A DNA stretch of 64,000 nt from Haemonchus contortus (GCA_000469685.2 LS997565.1:29457145-29521144), one strand, 5' to 3'; positions 20,636-33,168 are shown, counted from the stretch's first letter. Translations and numbers: made by a program. The notes: a model not told the origin generated them from the letters alone.

Positions 20636-21030
20636 AGTAGCCCCGGTAACGGAACTTCTCCCCTATCGCGGCATTCTCCTTTGCGGCATGCGGCGAACGT
20701 CACTGCAATTACCGTACTCCCGCCAGTCGATAGGTCGCGGAATTTTTCCTTGACTGGCTTGCTTTTTCATTGGATTTTATCGTTTTTTCTTCTGTTTCTT
20801 TTTAGTTTTCATGTTTATTAGACTTGATTAATTCAAATGACTCCTCCTATATAAAAGACGATCAAAATTGCATTGGAACTGAAGAGAGCGGCCGGCCAAT
20901 TCAAATGTTTAAAGGACTCCCCACCACACAAATTGCGCGCTCCAATCTTCCATCGCAATCCTGCGATAGGCGGCGGGTGCGGCGTGTGCGACGCCGTGTT
21001 AGGGGAGAAGTTCCCGGACCCGAGTAGCCC
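20636..21030. mobile_element. Possible MITE with GC-rich inverted ends
   Basis: GGAACTTCTCCCCTA at 20651-20665 is exactly inverted at 21000-21014, and similarity continues outward with mismatches to the 'gtagcccc' / 'gggctac' flanks. The interior is AT-rich. No target duplication could be confirmed. Confidence 0.45.
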
Positions 21031-21398
21031 AACCCATTCCGGAATAAACGCAATATTTCTCCACCAAAAAAAAGTTCTGCGAAAGAGCTGTATGTCGCAT
21101 ATCGATCAAAATCATCTAGCACCTTGGTAATCGGCGCACCTGTTGTTGACTATCGTTAGGCCTCTAGGGTGACTCTCTTCCACTAAACCAAAGTAGTCCC
21201 GTTCGATCGCTCGCTCTTTCGTGACGATGAAACATGACTGATTAGACATCATCAACAAAAATAAAGCTGGAAATGACTGGCTCATGCCGAATAGGATACT
21301 TTCTTGAATTCGTCTTAGAATGTTATATTACGAAAGTTGAAAAATAAATGGCAAAACAAGTGATATTGACCAATCTTAACACCAATCATCCCTTTCAG

Positions 21399-22164
21399 TC
21401 GAGCTTGGATTGCTAGACGTCAAGCTGCTTTACAATTGGTAGATTTCCAAAAACTTACAAGAGGAGAAGGCTTCATTTCAATGTAAGTCTGACTGCGTAG
21501 GACCATTTTGATCAATAAATTGAGCTACTTAGAAACTCTACGTTTTTCACGACATTCGAACAGAAGGACAGCCTTTGTAACGATGAAATGTACACGGGGT
21601 TTTTGCTCGATAAAGACGCTTTGCGATGGAATGTCAGTTGCTTATGGACAGGTTTGCTACATTGTTTTTCCTACAACTATCGTCATACTCGACGTTAGCG
21701 GCCATTAGGAAACCATATCGTGATCCCAATTTTTCGCATGTGCAGGAAGTGAAAGATCAGATGAGCCTCACTTCAACTGAAAACCGGTGTTGGCTGGGTT
21801 CTTGATCTGGATACTTTCACAGCACAAGAACTTAATAAAAAGGGGTTCTTCAAAAATTACAGAACTAGCTTTAAAATCCCAAAAAACCAACACTCTGATG
21901 AAGTCGATGAACTAAATGCATGTATTGCAGGTACAAGCTTGGGAGTGACTTGTGCACCAGTGCCTCCAAAGTACAGCAACATTCCGTTCTCATTTGTTCC
22001 GCCAAACGAGTGGCAAAAGAAAGTTAAAGTAAGTTCGAGGAAGTGAGAAGAGAATAGCAAAATTGGCACTAATGTTTGCATTGCAGGATTTTCGAAGTAA
22101 AATAGGGTGCACTTCAGAGAAAATAAATCAAACTTCAGAGGTCGGTGAATTCAAGAGTGACTAG
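21399..22164 (+). CDS. Three 3'-terminal exons of an unidentified gene
   Basis: The exons are 21399-21482, 21863-22028 and 22087-22164. Each is bounded by good nematode signals: cctttcag / gtaagt, ttacag / gtaagt, and attgcag with a TAG stop at 22162-22164. Reading phases agree across both introns, giving about 108 residues. The first exon is rich in Arg and Gln (R-A-W-I-A-R-R-Q-A-A-L-Q-L-V-D-F). The second has a Pro-rich stretch (C-A-P-V-P-P-K-Y-S-N-I-P-F-S-F). I do not recognise the family. A different, open 27-codon frame runs into the second exon from about 21782, so its 5' boundary could be elsewhere. Upstream exons were not found. The gene lies on the strand opposite to the ASCC3-like gene. 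Confidence 0.5.
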
Positions 22165-22282
22165 TTTATCTGAGAAAAACGGCAAAGAACAGAAAATTCA
22201 TGCTTCTCCTTCCTCATGACTCCATCATCTTCCTTCTGATAATTTTCTGTGCTCATAATACAAGCTGTCCTTTGATAAACTA

Positions 22283-23560
22283 TTAGGTCGTGAAGAAAGT
22301 TCTTGCGTTTTTTGACACCCCATTTTCAAATGCTCGCCGCGGTGTTATTTGCTACAAGATTGTTTGCAAGCTTCTCACCATTCTAAAGCGCATTTCTTGT
22401 TCCATCCAAATATGTAATTGGTTTTGTCATAGAGTGATTCCTGGGGTTTTAAGAAGGTCGAAATCAGCATGGACAAACGACAGATTTGCACGATTTATCT
22501 TTTCCATATCAAATTAGGCAGGAGTGCATGGAAACGGCCCGCGATATCAACGATGCCCTTGGTCTAGGTACGACGAATCAACGTAGTGCACAGTTGCGTT
22601 TTAAGAAATTTCGTACCGCCAACGAGAGCCCGGAAGATTATGAGCGTAGTGGGTGGTCATCGGCCATTGACAACGAACAATTTAGAACAGTAGTGGAAGA
22701 GTATCCACGTACAACGCTGAGAAATATTGGCTCGAGATTGAATTTTTCCAGCAGGACGGTTGGCATCCACATGCAGGAGATCGGGAAGTCGAAGAAGCTT
22801 GTTAAGTGGGTGCCGCATGAGATGACTCAGCGCCAGAAAGACCACCGCTTCGAGCTCGCCTCCGCCTGCTTCTGCGCAACAGGAACGATCCATTTTTAGG
22901 CCGTATTGTTACGCGAGATGAGAAATGGATTCTGTACGACAACCGGCGACGATCAGACCACTATCTGAACAAGGATCAAGCTCCACGACATTTTCCCAAG
23001 CCGAAGCAACATGGAAAGAAGGTCATGGTGCTGTTCGGTGGGCTGCAGCCGGGCTGGTACACCACAGCTTCATGGATCCGGGTGAAACCGTAACAGCCGA
23101 AAACTACTGTCAAGAAATTGACGAAATGCATCGAGAACTCCAGCTCATCAGCCCGGCACTGGTGAATAGGAAGGGGCCAATTTTACTCCACGACAACGCT
23201 TGGTCCCACTTGCACAACATACCCTTAGAAAATTGATGGAGCTAGGCTATGAAACTCTCCCGCATCCAAGATATTCTCCAGACCTTGCTCCCACATACTA
23301 CCGGTTCCTTAAACATCTCGACGGCTTCTCAAGAGGAAATGCTTCGAAACCCAACATGATGCTGCCGCGGCATTCGACGATTTCATCGCCTCTAGATCTC
23401 CAGGCTTTTATGCGAATGGGACAAACAAATTTGTCTCTCGTTGGCAAAAGTGTGTCGATAGTAATGGTTGTTATTTCGATTGATGAAGTTTTGTTTCAGC
23501 CGAGATATGTGCATTTGAAGTTTGAGGCGCAAAAACGCAAGAACTTCCTTCACGACCTAA
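22283..23560 (+). pseudogene. Mariner transposon, 1278 bp, inactive
   Basis: The terminal inverted repeats begin TTAGGTCGTGAAG, continue for about 30 bp with one mismatch, and lie between TA dinucleotides (22281-22282 and 23561-23562). The transposase starts at ATG 22469 (M-D-K-R-Q-I-C) and is split over several frames. Recognisable parts are the helix-turn-helix region, [19 protein letters not shown] and Y-S-P-D-L-A-P. The third catalytic Asp, expected just after that block, is Tyr (P-T-Y-Y). Frameshifts and this substitution make it dead. The type is a D,D34D mariner. Confidence 0.9.
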
Positions 23561-23699
23561 TAGTATTCAGTCTACTCATTTCTACGCTACTTCCCTCTTA
23601 CTATTTCGATATGTTTACTGCATTCTTGATGCTTGATACATTCTTGATTCTGTGCTTAATAGCATACAGATCGCCGGAAACAATCTAGAACGCAAGAAA

Positions 23700-23960
23700 A
23701 GTGACTAGAGGTAGTAGAAGAAATGTGGTCAAATCATCTAAGTGGGCGGGGCTAAGACCACAAATTCATAACTCTGTTCAGGGACGTTCTAGTATGAGGA
23801 AAGAAGGAGGTATACGTAGAGTACATGGGGTTGCTGAAGGAAGGATGATCATACCCTCAAGGTGGGCGGGGCCTGCACTGAGGGCAGAGCTAATATTTGA
23901 AATTCACAGCTCTGCATTAAGACGTCCTTCGTCCAAAATAATTCTATATGGAGCCATGAT
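23700..23960 (+). repeat. Relic of Helitron tandem units
   Basis: Two blocks ('gtgggcggggctaagaccacaaattcataactctg' and 'gtgggcggggcctgcactgag') about 140 bp apart match the style of the internal repeat units of the Helitrons in this window. No ends are visible. Confidence 0.4.
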
Positions 23961-24915
23961 AACTACTTACTATCTATGATATCATCATCACTTACTATAT
24001 GTAAAGTATTCGCTAGTGTCTGTCTAGCTGTCCGAATTTGGGTGTTACCTGAAAAGGTCGGTCAGGCTTGGGAGAGTTGGAACCTCGGACCAGTTCGTAA
24101 TTGCTCTAAAACACAAGGCACCGACGAAAACGGGCTAGACTCTTTCTTGATAACCTGAGCGTTCTCATATTTTTTGCATAAACTCATAACTCACTACGGC
24201 CTATAACCACATTCTTCAAGGGTGGAGATCAAATAAAAAAAAATCGTATAACGTGTTCCTTACTGTTAGACACTCACTGGTGAGCAGCGCTTCCTAAAGA
24301 GGATTCAACACAGATGAAAATATGATTTTCCAATAAGTGGAATCAATCTGGATAGTTTTACACGTAAGTGGCAACGAAAGACAGGCGAATGAAGAGGGCA
24401 TGACGCAAACAACAATTAGTAGCAGATAAGGTTTCAATAAGAAGAGAGAAGCAGCTGAGAGCAGGATTCAGTAGCTCATACTCTATGGGAGTACGAAGAG
24501 GAGTGCAGAACAAAAAACGCAAATGAATTGCATTGAAATTGAATTTCTTCTCTATCAAGTAACCGTGACAATTTCAGATAGCAGAGTTGTTTATCTGCAA
24601 CGAGCGTTGCATTCAAGGTGGAATCGGTTATATTCCGAGTCTTATTATGCTCTTATCATTTTCGGTAGCATTCATCAAAAATTGCTTGATGTGATAAAAC
24701 AAAGTGCAATAATAAATACTAGCAGACTTCGTTAAACAAGTCAAAATATATGTGAAAATACACACATGCGATTTCATACTTATGAAGAAACACTTCTATA
24801 TCGCCTTCATGAAAACCTTTCATGTATTACCAAGCCAGCAGTGTAATTTACAGAGACCATCAATGACGCGCCTCACCTCATTTCGAGGTTAAATCATAAA
24901 AAATGGAAATCAAAC
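23961..24915. other. Spacer downstream of the ASCC3-like exons
   Basis: I searched the minus strand for the next ASCC3-like exon and found none. No recognisable domain or clean repeat is seen on either strand. Confidence 0.4.
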
Positions 24916-27900
24916 CTTCTCGGGAGCATAACTTGACAAGTTCATCGCCTCTTGTCGCGCAGTGTTCATTTCGCCGATAATTTGTGAGCGAGACTCCAAA
25001 ATCTGCCCCACCATTTCAAAATGATCGAAACCAACGAGGTCAATCAACTGCAATACCAAAAAACAAACCAGCTGATATCTTTACTTCCCTTTTAATGGAA
25101 AAGAAAAAGTTAAGGGATGTAAAGATCAATTATCTAACAGGAACGGTAAGCTTCAATAAATACCTCTCCTTGGAGCTCTTCACTTGTCCTCTCTGAAGCG
25201 AGCAAATCGAACAGATGTTTTGATAAGGTTTCAAAGTTCTCGGGGAAAAAGGTCTTCAAGGCGCTGATAACATCAACACAATTCAAGCGAGATCCTCTCG
25301 ATGATGAGCAGGGCTGAAATACACAAGTGAAGGAACTCGGGATGTTAAAGGCCAGAAAAACGTTAACTGGATCTGTTTGGTGACGGGATAGCTTGTTTCA
25401 CTTCAACCACAGGAAAGTCGAACTCCAAAAAAAAATCTCGCTTAGTGACATCGAGCACTGAAGCACATTCTTATACAGGTAGCGTTACCCTATACTAATA
25501 CATCTAACATTTCGCTGACCAGCTGCATCGTAGATTCGCGGTCGCGGATGTGTGATGCACGCATTATAATGCGCAGCACAACTGATCAATTCAGCTTAAC
25601 CAGACAAATATATGTTGATAGTCAAAACTTGTCAATATGGTTACTCTCACAAGCTCCGCCTCCAAAGCTGGTTCTTCTAACAGAGCTTCACGAATAGGAG
25701 AAGCGGTTTCAACGTTCTGCTCAACATCATCTCCATTCCATTGTACTTCATCAGGGAAATAAGCCCTGAAAACAATCTTGTTCTGCACCAAACGACAACT
25801 ACGTAACCATTTGAAACATGTGTGAAGAATACGTCTCGCTGGAATTACGTAAGATAAAGTAGGTGAATAAGGCTACCCAGTTCATGAAGCAATGTTTGGA
25901 ATCTTACTAGAGAAAAGACTAATAGCAACGGCGTACCTACCGAAAAGTTTCTCCAGTAGCCAAGTGAGGCACCGAAGACAGATGAAGTGTAGCAAGAGTA
26001 CGGTTGATCACACTCGCTGCGACCTCCGACGGTTTCTCTCTGCTAATAGGATTGTTTATTTCGATCTACCATGACGAAAAAAAAGATATACACCTGTTAA
26101 ATGGTTCGAGAGCTCCTAGAGCAACGGAATCAGGCAACATCACTTTACTGGATCTTGCGATATTCCATGAAACGGCTATTGCTTCATGTAGCTGCTTCAT
26201 GCCAACGATAGACCGAATTTGAGCAACAACTGAAAAACTGCAAGTTCTAAGACTTTCAAGAATATATGAGTTGAAACTAACCCTCAGCCACAAATTTCAC
26301 AGTGTCTTCGACGTAACTGTCTGGAGAAAGAAATAATCCAACCTTCGCCTGAACACGTTCTCCATCGGAGACCTCGTGTTTTACGTTTTTGAAGATATTC
26401 ACCGCCAATAAAGTACGATAATGGACCGAGGATTCACCTAGAGAACACTTGTTCGATTGAACGCCCAGGTAAACTTCCAAAAATCAAAAACAAAAAGGGT
26501 TATACCTATGAGTCGAATTACGCTTTCGAGAAGCTTCAATGTGCTGCACAGTTCATGTTTAATCATTCGATTTTGACCATTCAGGGAAGCAAGAAGGTGC
26601 AAACGGAATCTGAATGAAAAAAAAGAAATCTAAGAGTTCGCGATGAACAAACAAATTTTGAAGTTAGAGTCTATACCTAATGATATGAACTCTGACCAAA
26701 ACTCTCATCATACTTCTCTCTAACTTTGATATAACAAAGCATAGAAATGGACGGTAACCTGTCATATGCTTTTTCGAACTCCTGAGGAGGCTCTTCTTGT
26801 GATTTGGTAGCAGCTATCGACTTGGGATGGAAGGGAAGTAGGGATATCATTGCTCCATTAGTTTTTGAAATTTCAGCTGTAAAACAATGTTCTATTAGTT
26901 AGCCTTTCACTAAACCCCTACATGTACTATGACTGGATCAAGGTTCTCCTTTTCGCTCAACCATATTCGGGGTGTCTGTCGATTCAAGGCGAACGCCTGT
27001 ATTCAAGCAACAAACAAGAACCTTGGAACTGTTGGTGAATAAAGCAAATTCAATAAATAGATCGATGCAGATTTTTCCAACCTTCACCCAGAACTTGATA
27101 ATGAGAAAAGCTTTTCAAGAGGCGTACTATTTTGCCGGGTCATATATTAGAAGGATCACTGATGAGAAAAAAACAGTCGCAAGAAAAAAGGTCACGCTAA
27201 CACTAAACACTAAATTCAACTTTTGGACGAATAAAATCATGTTCAAATGGAAATCAAATCAAGCCTATGAATGATCTCGCGAATGAAACTCTTACACGCT
27301 CTGTTTTAAGTGCCGCGGCCAGCAAAACACAAGGACGAAAGAGATAAAATGATCTGCCATTGGATGAAACTCGATTACAGCGGAAACCAACACGAGTCTC
27401 TCAATTCTTTGCCCAATTCCAATTCTCTGTTGAATAGGCATACATATGGAGAGTAAAGCCATAGTTCATGACTGACTCAACCCACTTTGTTGGTCTCTCT
27501 TCTTCAGCAATATTTTCAATTCGAGGAAGGACTCTGCAAATGGGACAAAACTGAAAAGATTTTCTCACTGGTACACTCCTCCCCTGTAGAATCGAGATGC
27601 GCCTTTAGAGCCAAAACAAAAAGCGGAATAGGAAATACAGTTTTGGCGAAAAGTCCTAGGATCGTCGCTTTCTCAGTACCTCAGATACGGTTCCTGGCTA
27701 CTCCTCCTCTCAACTACTTCAGCATTACGAAGCAACATAGTTGAGAAGTCACGGTAAATCAGAGGTGGACAATGCGGAGCACGCTTCTATCAAAGAAATG
27801 TATAGAGCAAGATATCCGTGGTTTCAATCATGCGCACGTATTATTCGTAGCATGAAAACGTCCACAAGTTGAAACAAGATCTCTACGATTGAAAAACTAA

Positions 27901-28205
27901 ACTCATGAGCTTCACTTACCAAAGTTTTGCTAAAAAAACGACATACAGTGGTGAGGTATACAGAGAAATCCAGCAGAAATGGCTAGGTTGGAGGTGGTAG
28001 ACCTACCCACTTGGAACTCTGCTGATTTGCCTGCCCGTTTAAATCATTAGTGTTTGGAGGGCAACATGCGGTGAGAAACGAGAATCCTCAAGAGACTATT
28101 TTAGGACATGAATATTAGTTCTTACCTGCTGAGGATTTCTTTGAAGTTGTCGCATTGTCAAGTCTGGTTTTGAATTCGTCCACCCTCCTCATCTGCTTGA
28201 AATAC
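24916..28205 (-). CDS. ASCC3-like gene, N-terminal exons (activating signal cointegrator 1 complex subunit 3)
   Basis: Ten minus-strand exons, from 5': 28205-28126, 26876-26759, 26609-26506, 26437-26282, 26229-26094, 26042-25941, 25838-25803, 25765-25645, 25313-25164 and 25047-24916. Nearly all have TTTCAG-like acceptors and GT donors, and all nine junctions keep the reading phase. The likely start is ATG at 28192-28190, 13 bases after a good acceptor, as in trans-spliced nematode genes. The roughly 374 residues include L-F-D-L-L-A-S-E-R-T-S-E-E-L-Q followed by a V-G-F-D-H-F-E block and an I-V-G...E-A-I block, which I recognise from the N-terminal region of ASCC3. In mammals that region contacts ASCC2, and the protein is a helicase in DNA alkylation repair and ribosome rescue. 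The helicase cassettes are not seen downstream. The weakest boundary is the GTAGTT donor after 25803. Confidence 0.65.
26877..28125 (-). other. First intron of the ASCC3-like gene
   Basis: About 1.25 kb between the first two exons. It has several open stretches with splice-like borders on the minus strand (for example near 27300-27430 and 26905-26970), but their phases do not join the flanking exons, so I leave them out. No transposon was recognised. Confidence 0.4.
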
Positions 28206-29589
28206 CTGTAATTTACAAATTTAGAAAACACTAAACAGGTTCTAAACAAATGAATGAACGATGAATAAAGAAAAATTTCAGCCTCCCAACACTGCAGACA
28301 ATCAGATTTCGAAAAATTGTGCAATATATCGCTAATCTGGTTTTAAAAATCGCGCGGTAGATTGGCGCAACACTATCGTTCCCATGCTGCAACTCGAGCG
28401 CACGACTAACCAAGTAGGGGTAGTCTACCTACCATGGAGCTTTGAATGGAGATTAGAGGAATTTTAACGTCCCGTGAATGTGTGATACAGTAATCCTCTA
28501 GGACCCCACCACCTCAATGAGCTTCATTCGGGATACCTTTCTGTTGTGTTGTATATGTGACGGGAATTTGGAGGCGCTGGAGTGTGTGTTCGTGTTACTG
28601 TGTAACACATTCACGGAACGATTAAATCCTTCTTGTTGAATGGAGACCCAGAAGATTAGTCGATAGAGTTTCGAATGCTGTTTACGAATATTCAAATTAA
28701 AACTACAAAATGGCTTTCCGAAAAAAGTTATGGGGGCTCGAAATTTGCTTGACAGGGGTAGATTCATTTGGAAATGCGAACTCATCGCTACGATAACAAG
28801 CTCGACGTGACGTCGTGGTAGTGCTTCCTTCTCGGGTTTGCTCCCGACACCGTCGGGATTTTGCCTGTATTCTTTCGTGTCATTAGGGACCAACAAAGCC
28901 TTTTCGGACATTTGAGTGGATGCCTTATTTCTGCTTTCATTCTCGTTTGTCGCAATATTCAAGGAAGAATGGAACTGCACGTTGATTGTATGCCTCTGTT
29001 TTACTTCGAATTTAAGAGACATTTGTCAGAATAATACCAGAGATGTATAAGATGCCTGTGTGGAACTCAACATTGATGGAAAACCCTTAAAAAAGTGTGA
29101 ACCACACCCATTGTTCACAAACTGCACACCCTATACATGCTGCTCCTCTACAACCGGGGGCAAAACAGTTAATGTCTCAAGATTGAGTAACTGCTCGCCG
29201 TAATTGACACAGGAGCCTGGATTTTCATCAACATAACCTGCTTGTACCAAGTGCATTCAGAAAATTTGAAAAACGAGGTGCACAGAACATTCTATGTATT
29301 TATGATAAAACATGGACTATGTTACCTCTCTGTGTCATATCAAATTCCGCGGTATTCATCATAGTTCTTGATCTCATCCTCTTCTTTGTCTTCTTCATAA
29401 CATTCTTCAAAGAACCGAAGACGAGTTCATATGGTTAAATTATTGACGTAGCACCAGCACGTATGTAGTGGACTTCAACTTTTCATCCTGTACTAAAATG
29501 CTCCTCAAAAAGTGAACCGCACCACTTCACATCTTACCTCCGATCTCCGCTGAATTTCGTGCCCACGACGGCGTGAAGTCGCCGAAGGC

Positions 29590-29930
29590 CTATTTATAAT
29601 AGCTCTTCTCTCTCTGAATCATCTTTTCCATATATTTATAAAACATCTCTCGCTCTTCCTCTGCCGCGGCGGAGGTAGGTGCATACGCATTGATAATAGA
29701 AATTGCAACCCTGTCTTTTGTGCCTAGACGGAGGATTGTAAGTCGTCTAGGCAGGTGATTGTCGAATGATCGGAAACCCAGTTCCACCAATATTTACCGT
29801 CCGCTTCGGGTCCGATGATGAGCAGCTCGTTGTGGTCCGGTTTTCGAATGATTTCCGATCTGCCATTCGTCTCCTTTAATACGTTAACATCGTATTTAAC
29901 CAACCGACTACTTAGCAAGAGCTTGCGAAG
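29590..29930 (-). pseudogene. LINE endonuclease fragment
   Basis: Two overlapping minus frames give N-E-L-L-I-I-G-P-E-A-D-G-K, then R-R-L-T-I-L-R-L-G-T-K and I-S-I-I-N-A-Y-A-P-T-S-A-A. This is the order expected in the apurinic-type endonuclease of a LINE (RTE-like). A frameshift separates the parts. No reverse transcriptase follows. Confidence 0.65.
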
Positions 29931-30507
29931 GCTGGCTTCCTATTCGATGCTTTAGTGCGGCAGTTATACGAACAGACGAAAAGGTGGTCTATGTATCGCG
30001 ATTTGGGGAGATTTCCAGGGTTCCGGTCCCGATGTCGTCCCGATTCATGTGCGACATTAGATGGTCCCTCGTCAATAGAGGCTACCCTGACGCCTTAGGG
30101 AGCATATCCGATGTGCAGGACTGGGGCGCAATTATAGCTGTTTGAGCAATTTGCTTGACCTCGATTACTTCCTTGTTCCTTGCCAGAAATACAAAGGCGC
30201 CTACGACATGCAATGCGTACTGCGTGAATATTTGTACCGTTGGCCACCATTTGTTACGGTGCACCCTATCACCGCGGTGAGGTGGTACATGATATGTACT
30301 TCCCATATGCAATGATAAATCACGTTACACTCCTTCGGACACAGTTTTCCTAAGCTTGGTGTCGGTATCATGGATGGGCGGCTACGATTCCACAATAAGG
30401 TGCAGCTCCTGGTGAACATTGCTGCTTTCAAAAAGGCGTCTAAATTGAAACGACCATGAGATCCTTGGTCATGATGTGTGTCGTGCCCGCTCTCACCACT
30501 GCATTTG

Positions 30508-30586
30508 GAGCTCTGGAGTTTTTTTTTTAGATTTTTTGAAATTTGAAGCTCTGGAATTTTTTTTTTAGATTTTTTGAAATGCGTCA
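30508..30586. repeat. Tandem duplication, period about 39 bp
   Basis: 'gctctggagttttttttttagattttttgaaat' is repeated next to itself with two changes. Confidence 0.75.
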
Positions 30587-31048
30587 GGTACATGCAGGGT
30601 ATGTTGTTGAAAACCCAACTCCTTTGTCACTCGTCACGGGTAGTTGCTTAATCTTGAGACAAATAATTGTTTTGTCTCTGGTTGTAGAGAAGCAGCATGT
30701 ATAAGGTGTGCGGTTTGTGAAAAACGAGTGTGCCTCACAAGCGTTTTTCCCAGTTTTTTTGATCAGCGATGAGCGCCTCGTAGGCACCTTACACATTTCT
30801 GGTATCAGTCGTCAATGTTTCTTTATGAATTTAAAGTAAAGCAGCGTCACACAATCAACGTGCAAATCAATTCTTCCTTGAGCACGTGCGAGAAACGCAA
30901 ACGAAAGTAGGAATAAGGCTCTCACTCGAACAAATGTCAGAACAGTTTTGGAAATCTCCAGTGAAACGATAAGAACACACTGCAAAAACCTCGATGGTGT
31001 CGGGGAGCAAACCCGCATATTCCGCCACTGGAACGAACCCACCACCAT

Positions 31049-32880
31049 TACGTCACGTCGACGCTTGTTATCGGAGCAACGAGTTCACATTTCTAATTGA
31101 CACTATTGTAAAGCAAATTACGAGCCCCTATAACTCTTTGGAAAGCCATTTTCAATTTCAAATTGAATAGTCATAAACAGCATTCAAAACTCAATGGACT
31201 GAAATGGGTCTTCATTCAAAGTTCCATGGTGAGTTGACTGCCCCTTCGTGGTTAGAGATTTAAAGTCGTCTGGCGCTGACTAATCCCGTCGGAGGGGTTG
31301 GTTCCCCACATTCGAATTCGATTCGAAGTCCTAGTGGCGGTATGAATGCATATCGGCCCATAAATTGAATTGCTGTGGCTAGCCGATGTACAATTTACTT
31401 CTTTTATTTTTTTTCTGTGGGATATGTTTTAACGAAGGGCATAGGCTTTCCTGCTTTTCAAAGGAGACTTTCGATGCTCAAGTAAATGTTACACGAATAG
31501 GCGAAAGCAGTCGCACTGTACTGTGGACAATCAGAAATTGTAAGGAATAGTCACTTTTAAGAGCCTCGGATTCCATATGGACTCTCTACCTCTCCGCAGA
31601 GCGCTAGAGAATAAAACTCATTTTTCGAAATGAATATTAACTTCCAAGAACTTATAACTTTGCAATAGACTTTGGGAGGCTGCTCAGTGATATGAATAAG
31701 TTTTCACGAATTTCACATCGAATCAGCTTGTTCAGCACAAAGTTCTTTTTGTCCCCTTAACTGGGCTACCCTTAAACCATCTAGCTCAGGTGACCAACTC
31801 AGTTTGTTAATAGAGCTTGATCTGACTTGACTTGATCTGAACCGAATAACCTAGGGTTATTGTACTTCTGATTGAATGTCTACGGCTCCCACATACAACT
31901 GTGACCATGCAGAACAGATGCTTTTTCTACCGAGGTCAGGTCATATTATCAAGTTTTATTTAATGAAGTGATGATATGATTTGTAGTTGGAGTAAAGTAA
32001 GCTGAAATTTTAACCATTTGTGAAGGCCGCTTGCCTATAGTACTCAAATCAACGCGTCCGTCTTCTCAGCCGAATCCCATATTTATAGAACCACACATTT
32101 ATACTATGAAAAGAGTTGTGAAGATTGAATGATTCAACTATCGATTGCCCTAATTAGGAAAGAATGGTCGCTCCGTAGCATGGCACGAAATTCAATCCTT
32201 GGACTACTCCTAGAGCAGGGGCGCTTCTTCCACAACCACAACCATCTCTTCACTTTAATATATAAAGAAAACGCACATATTTTCAACTGCTGTCCCAATT
32301 ATCCAGTGAACGATGATTGATTCGTTTGGACTGTCATCCTAACTGCCATGAAGAAGCATGCTAAGGGTCAGGTTCAGTTTTTGTTCAAATAGGCCCACTT
32401 ACTTAGCAAATGACCCGATTGCTCCCTATAAATGAAGGTCCTCTTCTCCTGGAGTGTGGTATGTGGTGGATGTATGTAGTGGGTGTAATCAGATCTGTTT
32501 TTGAGATGCGCCCCTGATTCGACTTCACTCAGAATCGTAGTGGGTTTTGAATGCGTTTATGGCTTACAATGAGCTGCCATGGCTAGGCGATGTACAGTTG
32601 AACGCTTTTGTCCATCTTAACAAGTTCGGTAGGCTCCAAAGGAATGGTAGACGTAAAAAGCCGTTCAATAACTCCATTCAAGAAAGGGAGTTCTTTGACG
32701 TTGGTGACCTGATCGTTCTGTACTATTAACGAATTCATCAAATGGGCACAAGTACAAAAACAGGTCATACGAGTGTTTCATAAACAGGTACACAAAAAAC
32801 CGTTTTTTTGTTTACCCGTATCACCTGAGACTCCTTTATTGAACTTTTTTGAGCCAGCGCAAGCAACGCCTCCAATCGAC
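31049..32880. other. Intergenic stretch, no confident gene
   Basis: No recognised coding sequence. A weak dispersed repeat is shared between 31320-31400 and 32535-32615 ('tagtgg', then 'ggctagccgatgtac' or 'ggctaggcgatgtac'). Frames at 32129-32320 and 32547-32729 have no recognisable motif. Confidence 0.4.
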
Positions 32881-32891
32881 CTTGTGTGAAG

Positions 32892-33168
32892 CCATTGGCT
32901 GCTTTCACAGTCCGCCGTGCGAGCCGAGGCAGTGCTAGGGGGGAGGAAGGAGGCACACAGTCGGCCAGCCACTTCGAAGGGCTGTAAACACCGAGAGACG
33001 AGATCAAAGACCATTTGTTCAAGCCCTTGGTTGTTTGGTCTTTGATCTTGTCCCTCGGTGTTTATGTACAGCCCTTCGAAGGGGCTGGCCGACTGTGTGC
33101 CTCCCTCCACCCCCCTAGCATTGCCTCGGCTCGCAAGCCGGCCGGCGGACTATGAAAGCAGCCATTGT
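32892..33168. repeat. Near-perfect palindrome with arms of about 120-130 bp
   Basis: Left arm 32892-33013 and right arm 33036-33168 are inverse complements apart from small indels. They are separated by about 22 bases. The arms include 'agatcaaagacca', 'cgaagggctgt' and 'cacacagtcggccag'. It is a foldback element or the product of an inverted duplication. The short frames on both strands within the arms encode the same Pro-rich peptide because of the symmetry. Confidence 0.85.

Larger units (their letters stand above)
28840..31040. repeat. Inverted duplication of an unidentified secreted-protein-like segment
   Basis: A plus-oriented copy at about 28840-29260 and a minus-oriented copy at about 31040-30600 align over several hundred bases. 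Both encode, in the sense direction, a hydrophobic L-F-L-L-S-F segment followed by a Cys-containing stretch that includes F-T-N-x-T-P-Y-T-C-C. The plus copy ends with scattered stops, and the minus copy has frames of 78 and 70 codons. The segments between are unrelated and include LINE sequence. A 174-codon frame at 28498-29022 lies antisense to the plus copy. I do not recognise the protein. Confidence 0.5.

Noticed and set aside
27290..27560. Minus-strand stretch with a Y-S-T-E-N-W motif resembling prenyl diphosphate synthases
   Set aside because: Only the short motif matches, the frame stops right after it, and no other conserved residues are nearby. It lies in an intron of the ASCC3-like gene.
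28498..29022. 174-codon minus-strand frame
   Set aside because: It has no recognised motif, and its inverted partner near 30.6-31.0 kb does not preserve the frame. The opposite strand shows the shared peptide.
31235..31340. tRNA-like B box near 31300
   Set aside because: No matching A box or acceptor stem could be folded, so I did not call a tRNA.
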